This document shows, piece by piece, positions 1 through 5,190 of a stretch of DNA of 5,190 bases. The notes beneath the pieces are model-generated. The model searched no databases. It worked only from the letters and a program-made list of their open reading frames with translations, and was not told where the DNA came from. The position numbers and the translations under genes are program-made. The DNA lies in NCBI GenBank assembly GCA_934427095.1, contig CAKRYM010000117.1:1-5190 (forward strand), given 5' to 3'. Source of the stretch: an uncultured Bacillota bacterium (lineage in GTDB: Bacteria; Bacillota; Dehalobacteriia; UBA4068). How positions within the stretch are numbered: the first letter of the stretch is position 1; each line of letters starts with the position of its first letter.

Positions 1-1138
1 TTCCAACAGCTTCCGCCAACAAATCATCCGGGATATTCAGAGCCGGCAATAGCCTTACCTTAGCCTTAGCTTGAATGGGCAATACCCCCCGGGCCATACA
101 TTGTTCAATGACGGTTTTTGCCGAAGCCACGGTTTCCAACCCCAACATTAGGCCTAAGCCGGTTACCGCTTTAATGCCCTTGGCCTGGGACAATTCCTGC
201 ACCATGTAGGCAGATTTTCTAGTGACGCCCTGCAACAATTCCTCATTCAACTGGGAAAGGATATATAAGCCCCCAGCGCAGCAAACAGGATTCCCCCCAA
301 AGGTGGAGCCGTGATCCCCTGGGTGCAAAGTGTTCTCCACCTTTTCTCCCAGCATGGTGGCACCCAAAGGCAAACCGCCGGCTAGTCCTTTCGCCGTAGA
401 AACCACATCCGGCGTAATGCCATAATGCATATAGGCGTACAATTTACCGCTACGGCCGTTACCGCATTGGATTTCATCACACATGAGCAAAATATCTTGC
501 TGCTGGCAGAATTCCGCTACGCCCTGGACAAAGTCCTTTTCCAGGGGCATGACGCCCCCTTCTCCCTGGACCATTTCCATAAGAATGCCCGCCACTTTGC
601 CATCGGCTGCCAATGCTTTCACATCAGCCAATTGATTGGCCTCAGCATAACGGAAGCCTGGCGTTACCGGCAAGAAATGCTGATGAAAAACATCCTGGCC
701 CGTTGCAGCCAAAGTCGCCAAAGTGCGGCCATGAAAGCTATTTTTTAGCGTAATGATGGTGGTGCGCTCCGGCCCGTAATGATCCTCCCCGTATTTCCGC
801 GCTACTTTAATGGCGCATTCATTAGCTTCCGCACCGGAATTAGAGAAAAAGACTTTTTTCATTCCCGTGCGGTGGCATAATTCTTCTGCCAGTTGGGCCA
901 CAGGCGCGGCATAATACAAATTAGATGTATGTTGAAAGGCGTCAAGCTGGGCGGTAACCGCCTTTATCCAGCCTTCATCCGCTACGCCTAAAGTGTTTAC
1001 CGCGATTCCAGTGCCTAAGTCGATATAGGATTTCCCCGCCTCGTCATAAAGCACGGAACCTTTGCCCCGTACGATTTCCACGGGGTAACGGGCATAAGTG
1101 TTGGCAACATAACACTGATCTGTTTCTTTAATTTCCAT
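1..1138 (-). CDS. argD: Acetylornithine aminotransferase, 3' end cut by window edge
   Basis: This is a class III PLP-dependent aminotransferase of the cytosol. It converts N-acetylglutamate semialdehyde plus glutamate to N-acetylornithine and 2-oxoglutarate. I translated 379 uninterrupted codons from ATG at 1138 to the window edge. The family is usually about 390-400 residues, so only a short C-terminal tail should be missing. Visible motifs are GTGIAVNTLG (42-51), FFSNSGAEANE (97-107, phosphate-binding loop), SFHGRT (134-139, PLP ring stacking), QGEGG (191-195), CDEIQ (220-224, Asp221 on the PLP ring nitrogen), STAKGLAGG (247-255, Lys250 as Schiff-base lysine) and GSTFGGNP (277-284). VRLLPALNI near the end matches the usual C-terminal substrate region. 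The stretch after DEIQ reads CGNGRSG, where TGVGRTG is more common, a mild variant. The start is supported by a strong Shine-Dalgarno and lies two bases after the argB stop. Some ArgD enzymes also serve lysine synthesis, which cannot be judged here. The identification is firm from motifs and operon context. Confidence 0.95.
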   Translation of the reverse strand, partial: MEIKETDQCYVANTYARYPVEIVRGKGSVLYDEAGKSYIDLGTGIAVNTLGVADEGWIKAVTAQLDAFQHTSNLYYAAPVAQLAEELCHRTGMKKVFFSNSGAEANECAIKVARKYGEDHYGPERTTIITLKNSFHGRTLATLAATGQDVFHQHFLPVTPGFRYAEANQLADVKALAADGKVAGILMEMVQGEGGVMPLEKDFVQGVAEFCQQQDILLMCDEIQCGNGRSGKLYAYMHYGITPDVVSTAKGLAGGLPLGATMLGEKVENTLHPGDHGSTFGGNPVCCAGGLYILSQLNEELLQGVTRKSAYMVQELSQAKGIKAVTGLGLMLGLETVASAKTVIEQCMARGVLPIQAKAKVRLLPALNIPDDLLAEAVG

Positions 1139-1140
1139 CC

Positions 1141-1998
1141 TTACACCTCCGTGACCATGGTACCAGCGCCCTCGTCCGTCAAGGTTTCAATCAAAATGGC
1201 GTGGGGCACGCGCCCATCCATAATAAAGACCTTGCTCACGCCGCGACGAATGGCTTCTACACAGCATTGGACTTTAGGAATCATGCCGCCGGAAATAATC
1301 CCTTGTTCAAACAAATCTTGTGCTTCCACCAGGTTAATCGCTTTAATGAGGGAATTGGGATCATTCTGATCTCGTAAAATGCCCGACACATCTGTCAAGG
1401 CAATCATGCTTTCCGCTTTTAAAGCCCCAGCAATCCAGGCTGCTGCTGTATCTGCATTCACGTTATAAGTATTGCCCTGCCGGTCGCAGCCCACAGTAGA
1501 AACCACGGGAATATAGCCATTGTTCAGCAAATCCATAATGGGTTTTACATTGACGCCCACAATATCTCCCACATAGCCCAGACGCTCATCCTTGATCTTT
1601 GCTTCAATGAGTCGGCCGTCCATGCCGGAAATACCCATGGCTACACCGCCCTTCATTTGCAACAGGTTAACCAGACTTTTGTTCACCTTGCCAGCCAGGA
1701 CCATCTGCACCATTTCCGCAGTTTCCTTATCCGTAACCCGAAGGCCATCCACGAATTCACTTTTTTTGCCCACTTGTTTTAGCAAATCCGTAATTTCCGG
1801 GCCGCCGCCATGGACCAAGACCACCTTCACCCCAATCAGGGAAAGAAGGACAATATCCCCCATAACTTGTTCTTTTAGCTGGGGATTAATCATGGCGTTA
1901 CCGCCATATTTGATCACCACAATTTTGCCATTATAGTTTTGAATATAGGGCAGAGCTTCCGTGAGGATTTCCGCCCGCTGTGCATTACTGATATTCAT
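1141..1998 (-). CDS. argB: N-acetylglutamate kinase, probably arginine-inhibited type
   Basis: This amino acid kinase family enzyme phosphorylates N-acetyl-L-glutamate with ATP to N-acetylglutamyl phosphate, the committed step of the cycle. With the ATG at 1998 it is 285 residues. Motifs are VVIKYGGNAM (27-36, catalytic Lys30), LVHGGGPEI (61-69, glycine-rich loop), DGLRVTD (84-90, substrate arginine), YNVNADTAAA (178-187) and SGGMIPKV (236-243, Lys242). Known arginine-sensitive, hexameric enzymes carry an extra N-terminal helix of about 20 residues and a C-terminal signature DGRxxHxxLxExxTxxGxGT. Both are seen here (residues 1-20 and 261-280), whereas the shorter arginine-insensitive E. coli enzyme lacks them. 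Feedback inhibition is therefore a reasonable inference. An in-frame GTG at 2010 would add four residues, but a GGGAAA sits directly against it with no spacing. The ATG has AAAAGG three bases upstream and gives the usual N-terminus. Neither start has an ideal binding site. argJ ends 21 bases upstream of the ATG. Confidence 0.95.
   Translation of the reverse strand: MNISNAQRAEILTEALPYIQNYNGKIVVIKYGGNAMINPQLKEQVMGDIVLLSLIGVKVVLVHGGGPEITDLLKQVGKKSEFVDGLRVTDKETAEMVQMVLAGKVNKSLVNLLQMKGGVAMGISGMDGRLIEAKIKDERLGYVGDIVGVNVKPIMDLLNNGYIPVVSTVGCDRQGNTYNVNADTAAAWIAGALKAESMIALTDVSGILRDQNDPNSLIKAINLVEAQDLFEQGIISGGMIPKVQCCVEAIRRGVSKVFIMDGRVPHAILIETLTDEGAGTMVTEV
1144..1150 (-). promoter_or_regulatory. Ribosome binding site of argD inside the argB 3' end
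   Basis: The minus strand reads GGAGGTG here, five bases upstream of the argD ATG at 1138. It overlaps the last codons of argB. This near-perfect anti-16S match fixes the argD start and implies that ribosomes finishing argB can start argD directly. Confidence 0.85.
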
Positions 1999-2019
1999 TG
2001 GCCTTTTCACTTTCCCGGA

Positions 2020-3231
2020 TCAAGAACGATAATCTCCGTTGATCCGCACATAATCATAGGTTAAATCGCATCCCCAGGCCACAGCTTCACCAGAGCCATC
2101 GCCCAATTCCACGGCAATAACGATTTCTTTTTCCAGCAGGATTTCCTTGGCTTTTTCCTCAGAAAAAGGAATACCAGCCCCATTTTCGCATACGGTGATG
2201 CTGCCTTTTGCTGAGCTAAAACTTACCTTGACTTTCATTACGTCCACTTCCGCGCCGCTATAACCAATGGCGCAGAGGACGCGGCCCCAGTTCGCATCAG
2301 AACCAAACATCGCTGCTTTTACCAGGGAAGAACAAATAATGGCTTTAGCGATAATTTTGGCGTTTGCTTCATCTTTAGCGCCCTTTACCTGGCATTCCAG
2401 CAATTTGCTGGCGCCTTCCCCATCCCCAGCAATCATACGGCTGATGGCCTTGGTCACCGTAGCTAAGGCTGCACAAAAGGCGTCGTAATCGGCTCCTTCT
2501 GCCTGAATTTCCGGGGCTCCGCTCAGGCCATTGGCCATAATGGAAACCATATCATTGGTGGAGGTATCCCCATCTACGCTAATCATGTTAAAGCTGGATT
2601 TTACATCCTCGGACAAAGCTTTTTGCAGCAAGGCCGGGGAAATGGCCGCATCGGTAGTCAGGAAAATCAACATGGTGGCCATATTAGGATGAATCATGCC
2701 AGAGCCTTTGCCAATGCCGCCTAAATGACATTCCACGCCCCCAACCTGGAAAGAAACGGCAATCTCTTTCACTTTTAGGTCCGTGGTCATAATGCCTTGG
2801 GCTGCATCTAAGCTATTGGGGCCCAACGCCTTGACCAGTTCAGGAATCCCCTGCTGAAAAGGAGCAATCTCCAACGGCTGGCCAATCACCCCAGTGGAAG
2901 CCACGATCACATCCTCTGCTGGGATATGCAAAGATTCCGCCAATAAAGCGCAGGTTTGCTCGGCAATCTCGATACCATTAGCATTGCAGGTGTTGGCGTT
3001 ACCACTGTTGCAAATCATGGCTTGCGCATAGCCGTCCGCCAAGTGCTGTTTGGTCACGGTAATAGGTGCGCCTTTTACCAAATTGGTGGTATAAACCGCA
3101 GCTGCAGCTGCTTTTTTCTCGCTGAAAATCAACGCCAAATCTTTCTGCTGACGATTTTTCCGAATTCCACAATGGATACCGGAAGCGGAAAACCCTTTTG
3201 CAGCGCAAACGCCGCCAGAAATCATCTTCAT
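2020..3231 (-). CDS. argJ: Glutamate N-acetyltransferase / amino-acid acetyltransferase (ornithine acetyltransferase)
   Basis: ArgJ transfers the acetyl group from N-acetylornithine to glutamate, releasing ornithine and regenerating N-acetylglutamate. Bifunctional members also use acetyl-CoA, but the sequence alone does not show which kind this is. Numbered from ATG at 3231, the protein has 403 residues, a normal length. KGFSASGIHCGI opens the fold. ASTGVIG (111-117) supplies the oxyanion-hole Thr-Gly. KGSGMIHPNMATML (175-188) is the self-cleavage site, with cleavage expected before Thr186, which becomes the catalytic N-terminal nucleophile of the beta chain. SVDGDTSTNDM (218-228) and the C-terminal NGDYRS are also family hallmarks. 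A GTG at 3240 in frame would add MFS, but its Shine-Dalgarno is only two bases away. ATG at 3231 has AAAGGA at 11 bases and overlaps the argC stop as ATGA, so I prefer it. Its presence implies the acetyl-recycling form of the pathway. Confidence 0.96.
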   Translation of the reverse strand: MKMISGGVCAAKGFSASGIHCGIRKNRQQKDLALIFSEKKAAAAAVYTTNLVKGAPITVTKQHLADGYAQAMICNSGNANTCNANGIEIAEQTCALLAESLHIPAEDVIVASTGVIGQPLEIAPFQQGIPELVKALGPNSLDAAQGIMTTDLKVKEIAVSFQVGGVECHLGGIGKGSGMIHPNMATMLIFLTTDAAISPALLQKALSEDVKSSFNMISVDGDTSTNDMVSIMANGLSGAPEIQAEGADYDAFCAALATVTKAISRMIAGDGEGASKLLECQVKGAKDEANAKIIAKAIICSSLVKAAMFGSDANWGRVLCAIGYSGAEVDVMKVKVSFSSAKGSITVCENGAGIPFSEEKAKEILLEKEIVIAVELGDGSGEAVAWGCDLTYDYVRINGDYRS

Positions 3232-4160
3232 GCTAAACACAATCCTTTCGTCAATGATTCACCCAGTACTAGATTCATACATTCAATGGCTGCGCCGGAA
3301 GCGCCCTTGCCTAAATTATCATAGGCAGCCATCAGCAAAATTCTCTCCTCATTCCCATACACACTGATTTCCATGGTGTCCAGTCCTTGCAAACGATTCC
3401 CTGCGACAAAACCTTCTTCATCCAAGTTAGACACATAATGTACTAAAGGCCCGGTATAAGTTTTAGCATACAGATCGCGAATGTCCTCTATGCTATGGCC
3501 CCCAATTTGCTGGGCAAAGAGCGGAACCGTTACCAACATACCGCTATAATAACCAGACACGATAGGGCAAAAGATTGGTTTTGCCGCTAAGCCGGTGACC
3601 GCCTGCATTTCCGGTAAATGCTTATGGTTTTCATTTAATCCGTACTGTCGCGGGGAGGCATAGCTCTTAGGCACAGTTTCCCCTTCATAAGCAGCGATCA
3701 TTTTCTTACCGCCACCGCTATACCCAGTCAAAGAGTGGCAAGTCAGCAAAGCAGAGGGGGAAAGAAAGCCCGCTTTCAGCAAAGGATAAACCAAAGCGAT
3801 AAAGCCACTGGCATGACAACCAGGCACCGCGATACGTTTTCCCGTTCGGATACGCTCAGCAAAATCCGTCCCCAATTCCGGGAAGCCATAGGCCCAGCCT
3901 GGCGCAGTACGGTGGGCGGTAGAAGTATCCAGCACCACAGTATCCGGATTTTCCAACATGGATACCGCCTCTCTGGCGGCATCATCGGGCAAGCAAAGGA
4001 AAGCCAAGTCACAATGATTCAATGCCTCCTTACGGCAAGCCGCTTCTTTTCGCTGTTCCTCTGGTAAGGTAATCAATGTAATATCTTCCCTGCTCTGCAA
4101 GCGTTCCACAATACGCAGCCCCGTAGTGCCCACGCTGCCGTCAATAAAGATCCGTTTCAT
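3228..4160 (-). CDS. argC: N-acetyl-gamma-glutamyl-phosphate reductase, short (type 2) form
   Basis: ArgC reduces N-acetylglutamyl 5-phosphate with NADPH to N-acetylglutamate 5-semialdehyde, between ArgB and ArgD. The protein is 310 residues. The N-terminus IFIDGSVGTTGLRI (4-17) is the NADP-binding loop. LAFLCLPDDAAREAV (52-66) is characteristic of the family. VPGCHASGF (112-120) contains the catalytic Cys115. GYSGGGKKM (146-154) and NENHKHLPEM (176-185) follow, with His179 or His181 as the likely catalytic histidine. The IDGxxGTTGL start, HASG after the cysteine and short length mark the ArgC subfamily annotated in TIGRFAM as the 'other' type, rather than the roughly 345-residue form of B. 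subtilis. The ATG has GGAG seven bases upstream (4168-4171). It is the first gene of the operon, directly behind the promoter at 4211-4238, and its TGA overlaps the argJ ATG. Confidence 0.95.
   Translation of the reverse strand: MKRIFIDGSVGTTGLRIVERLQSREDITLITLPEEQRKEAACRKEALNHCDLAFLCLPDDAAREAVSMLENPDTVVLDTSTAHRTAPGWAYGFPELGTDFAERIRTGKRIAVPGCHASGFIALVYPLLKAGFLSPSALLTCHSLTGYSGGGKKMIAAYEGETVPKSYASPRQYGLNENHKHLPEMQAVTGLAAKPIFCPIVSGYYSGMLVTVPLFAQQIGGHSIEDIRDLYAKTYTGPLVHYVSNLDEEGFVAGNRLQGLDTMEISVYGNEERILLMAAYDNLGKGASGAAIECMNLVLGESLTKGLCLA
3243..3248 (-). promoter_or_regulatory. Ribosome binding site of argJ inside argC
   Basis: The minus strand reads AAAGGA, 11 bases before the ATG at 3231 and only two bases before the alternative GTG at 3240. 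The spacing is somewhat long for the ATG but unusable for the GTG, which argues for the ATG. The site lies within the argC coding sequence, so argC and argJ translation are probably coupled. Confidence 0.6.
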
Positions 4161-4181
4161 CTCTTCGCTCCATTTTCTGGC

Positions 4182-4221
4182 TATCGTATATTACTGCTTA
4201 TATATGAATTATTATACGATA
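4182..4221. repeat. Perfect 9-bp inverted repeat around the argC start point
   Basis: TATCGTATA at 4182-4190 and its exact reverse complement TATACGATA at 4213-4221 have centres 31 bases apart, about three helical turns. One arm overlaps the -10, while the other lies about 14-22 bases downstream of the predicted start. Because one arm is upstream of the start point, the repeat cannot form an RNA hairpin in the argC transcript, so a DNA-level operator is the better reading. Confidence 0.55.
4205..4218. promoter_or_regulatory. ARG-box-like operator over the argC -10
   Basis: The plus strand reads TGAAT-TATT-ATACG. The classical arginine repressor (ArgR/AhrC) half-sites are TGAAT and ATTCA around four A/T bases. 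The left half matches 5 of 5 and the right half 3 of 5. The site covers the -10 hexamer, where a repressor would block polymerase. Assignment to ArgR is inference; no argR gene is in the window. Confidence 0.4.
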
Positions 4222-4238
4222 AATCCCCAAAAAGTCAA
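4211..4238 (-). promoter_or_regulatory. Promoter of the argCJBD operon
   Basis: On the minus strand, TTGACT (4233-4238) and TATAAT (4211-4216) are separated by 16 bases, a near-consensus housekeeping (sigma-A/sigma-70) promoter. Transcription should start near 4204, leaving a leader of roughly 44 bases before argC. The leader is too short for a typical riboswitch or peptide attenuator. Confidence 0.8.
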
Positions 4239-4244
4239 GAGGAA

Positions 4245-4264
4245 TCCTGTTAAAAAATACAGGA
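4245..4264. repeat. Small inverted repeat upstream of the argC -35
   Basis: TCCTGT (4245-4250) and ACAGGA (4259-4264) are perfect 6-bp arms around an 8-base A/T spacer. The site lies just upstream of the argC -35, at roughly -41 to -60. It could bind a regulator, but arms this short also arise by chance. Confidence 0.25.
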
Positions 4265-4284
4265 AACATTGATTAATATTCATT

Positions 4285-4313
4285 ATTATACAAATATTTT
4301 TGCATATATACAA
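4285..4313 (-). promoter_or_regulatory. Possible second, upstream promoter for argC
   Basis: On the minus strand, TATAAT (4285-4290) is preceded at 17 bases by TTGTAT (4308-4313), a weak -35. The start would fall near 4278, giving a leader of about 118 bases. The -10 shares the 10-mer GTATAATAAT with the main promoter (plus-strand ATTATTATAC at 4208-4217 and 4282-4291). An ARG-box-like TTCAT-TATT-ATACA overlaps it at 4279-4292. In such AT-rich DNA, chance is a real alternative. Confidence 0.3.
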
Positions 4314-4314
4314 A
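4299..4314. repeat. AT-rich 16-bp near-palindrome between the divergent promoters
   Basis: TTTGCATATATACAAA is self-complementary except for one base pair (C4303 against A4310). It lies upstream of both divergent promoters and overlaps the weak -35 at 4308-4313. A dimeric regulator site is possible, but no known motif was recognised. Confidence 0.2.
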
Positions 4315-4352
4315 CCACATTTTCTCTTTTCTTCATCAAATCAGCTCCGTTT

Positions 4353-4381
4353 TTGACAGCAAACCGGGATTCTGCTATGAT
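4353..4381 (+). promoter_or_regulatory. Promoter of the DNA alkylation repair gene
   Basis: TTGACA (4353-4358, perfect -35) and TATGAT (4376-4381) are separated by 17 bases. TG at 4373-4374 forms an extended -10. Transcription should start near 4388, about 26 bases before the ATG. This is the best promoter match in the window and suggests constitutive housekeeping expression. It is divergent from the argC promoter, with the two -35 elements about 115 bases apart. Confidence 0.85.
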
Positions 4382-4400
4382 AAACATACGTTATTTCTCT

Positions 4401-4408
4401 AAAGGGGG
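4401..4408 (+). promoter_or_regulatory. Ribosome binding site of the alkylation repair gene
   Basis: AAAGGGGG lies five bases before ATG 4414. An in-frame ATG at 4420 (third codon) is 11 bases away and less well placed, so the first ATG is preferred. Confidence 0.75.
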
Positions 4409-4413
4409 TAAGT

Positions 4414-5145
4414 ATGGTCATGTTCCCAGCAGAAGCTTTGCTTGCACAATTGCAGAGTTTAGCGGATAGTAATTATGCTGCATTCCAAAGGAAGCTGATT
4501 CCGCAAATTCCGCCTGAAAAAATTCTGGGTATTCGTATGCCGGTCTTACGCCGTTTCGCAAAAGAATTTGCGAAAACAGCCCAGGCTGCTGAGTTTTTGA
4601 ACCAATTACCCCATAAGTATTATGATGAAAACAATTTGCACGGCTTTTTAATCGAAGGAAAGAAAGACTTCCAGCAGGCTCTGGCAGCAACAGAACGATT
4701 TTTGCCCTATCTTGATAATTGGGCTACCTGCGACTGTTTTTCCCCACCCGTCTTTCGACGCTACCCAGAAATTATCCATCAAAAAGCCTGTCAATGGGTA
4801 CAAAGCAAGAAAACCTATACCATCCGCTACGGCATTGTTACCATGATGCGAAATGATTTGGATAATCCTTTTTTCCTTGATGCTATGGAACAAATTGCCG
4901 CCGTACAATCAGAAGAATATTATGTTAACATGGCCATTGCCTGGTTTTTTAGCACTGCTTTGGCTAAAAATTACACGGCAGCCCTGCCCTATTTACAAGA
5001 TCAGCGGCTTTTGCCTTGGGTACATCAAAAGACCATACAAAAGGCTAGAGAAAGCCTACGCCTTTCCCCAGAACAAAAGCAAGAGTTAGCCGCTCTCCGG
5101 CTATCCAATGTATCATTGCCGACAAAAAACCGGTCTCATGATTGA
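4414..5145 (+). CDS. AlkD-like DNA alkylation repair protein (HEAT-repeat DNA glycosylase family)
   Basis: This 243-residue protein belongs to the DNA alkylation repair family (Pfam DNA_alkylation, PF08713). Its alpha-helical HEAT-like repeats wrap DNA, and characterised members excise N3- and N7-alkylated purines. It has no signal peptide or membrane segment and should be cytosolic. The family is recognised from GIRMPVLRRFAKE (39-51), YYDENNLHGFLI (69-80), YLDNWATCD (99-107), YTIRYGI (135-141), EEYYVNMAIAWFF (167-179) and QKTIQKARES (205-214). Compared by eye with B. cereus AlkD (Trp109, Asp113, Arg148, Trp187), the likely equivalents are Trp103, Asp107, Arg138 and Trp177. The W-to-D and R-to-W spacings agree, and the D-to-R spacing is four residues shorter. 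Catalysis is therefore plausible but unproven; some paralogues bind DNA without known glycosylase activity. It is a single-gene unit with its own promoter, divergent from argC. Its last six codons and stop lie inside the terminator hairpin, and the tail after about residue 230 is probably not part of the fold. Confidence 0.9.
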   Translation: MVMFPAEALLAQLQSLADSNYAAFQRKLIPQIPPEKILGIRMPVLRRFAKEFAKTAQAAEFLNQLPHKYYDENNLHGFLIEGKKDFQQALAATERFLPYLDNWATCDCFSPPVFRRYPEIIHQKACQWVQSKKTYTIRYGIVTMMRNDLDNPFFLDAMEQIAAVQSEEYYVNMAIAWFFSTALAKNYTAALPYLQDQRLLPWVHQKTIQKARESLRLSPEQKQELAALRLSNVSLPTKNRSHD

Positions 5146-5157
5146 GACCGGTTTTTT
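5124..5157. terminator. Bidirectional intrinsic terminator overlapping the repair gene's stop codon
   Basis: AAAAAACCGGTCTCA (5124-5138) and its exact reverse complement (5143-5157) form a perfect 15-bp stem with a four-base TGAT loop. The GC-rich core is CCGGTCTCA with TGAGACCGG, followed by T6 on either strand. It should therefore terminate both the plus-strand repair gene and a convergent minus-strand gene. The repair gene's TGA stop (5143-5145) is the first triplet of the right arm. Confidence 0.92.
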
Positions 5158-5166
5158 CATAAAGAA

Positions 5167-5190
5167 TTAGAGCTTGGCGACTTCCTGCTC
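5167..5190 (-). CDS. Probable C-terminal end of a convergent gene, product unknown
   Basis: Read on the minus strand from the window edge, GAG CAG GAA GTC GCC AAG CTC TAA encodes the tail EQEVAKL and a stop at 5167-5169. The stop is followed nine bases later by the terminator stem, which carries a T6 tract in this direction, as expected for a gene end. Seven codons are far too few to name a protein. Another frame on the same strand stays open longer, so the assignment rests on the terminator spacing. Confidence 0.4.
   Translation of the reverse strand, partial: EQEVAKL

Noticed and set aside
425..748. 107-codon plus-strand open frame
   Set aside because: It lies wholly antisense to argD, which has all family motifs in an uninterrupted frame. 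There is no credible ribosome binding site, and the translation resembles no known family.
1..1138. Suspected frameshift in argD
   Set aside because: A full manual translation gave 379 continuous codons with all catalytic motifs in one frame; the gene is simply cut by the window edge.
1592..1936. 114-codon plus-strand open frame
   Set aside because: Antisense shadow of argB with no supporting signals.
2956..3324. 122-codon plus-strand open frame across the argJ-argC junction
   Set aside because: Antisense to two well-identified genes; its protein shows no domain-like pattern.
3735..4067. 110-codon plus-strand open frame, with a minus-strand out-of-frame partner at 3776-4012
   Set aside because: Both are shadows of argC in other frames.
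4160..4204. Possible riboswitch or attenuator in the argC leader
   Set aside because: The leader from the predicted start is only about 44 bases, without a terminator hairpin or leader peptide. The nearby inverted repeat has one arm upstream of the start point.
4269..4469. 66-codon plus-strand open frame in the intergenic region
   Set aside because: It runs through the divergent promoter region and overlaps the start of the repair gene in another frame. It lacks a Shine-Dalgarno at its start, and its composition simply reflects AT-rich DNA.

Overview
The window looks like ordinary chromosome from a Firmicutes-type bacterium. The evidence is a compact argC-argJ-argB-argD cluster, strong purine-rich ribosome binding sites, sigma-A type promoters and moderate GC in the genes with an AT-rich spacer. 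The class (Clostridia or Negativicutes) cannot be fixed from the sequence alone. No mobile element, CRISPR array, tRNA or rRNA is visible, and I found no evidence of a novel system. The less routine content is the control region at 4172-4413 and the terminator at 5124-5157.

Positions 1-4160 hold four minus-strand genes in transcription order: argC (3228-4160), argJ (2020-3231), argB (1141-1998) and argD (from 1138, running off the left edge). argC and argJ share an ATGA overlap, argB follows argJ closely, and argD starts just after the argB stop with its Shine-Dalgarno inside argB. This is one operon with probable translational coupling. Together the enzymes make the acetylated steps of ornithine and arginine synthesis. 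ArgB phosphorylates N-acetylglutamate, ArgC reduces it to the semialdehyde, ArgD transaminates it to N-acetylornithine, and ArgJ moves the acetyl group back to glutamate, releasing ornithine and closing the cycle. ArgC is of the short (about 310 residue) type. ArgB has the N-terminal helix and C-terminal signature of arginine-inhibited N-acetylglutamate kinases.

Positions 4172-4413 are an AT-rich divergent control region. It has a good minus-strand promoter for argC, whose -10 lies inside an ARG-box-like sequence and inside one arm of a perfect 9-bp inverted repeat. A possible second upstream argC promoter reuses the same 10-bp core. A near-consensus plus-strand promoter serves the next gene.

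Positions 4414-5145 hold a plus-strand gene for an AlkD-like HEAT-repeat DNA alkylation repair protein. Its stop codon lies inside the stem of a near-perfect bidirectional terminator (5124-5157). Beyond it, 5167-5190 looks like the last seven codons of a convergent minus-strand gene that is otherwise outside the window.
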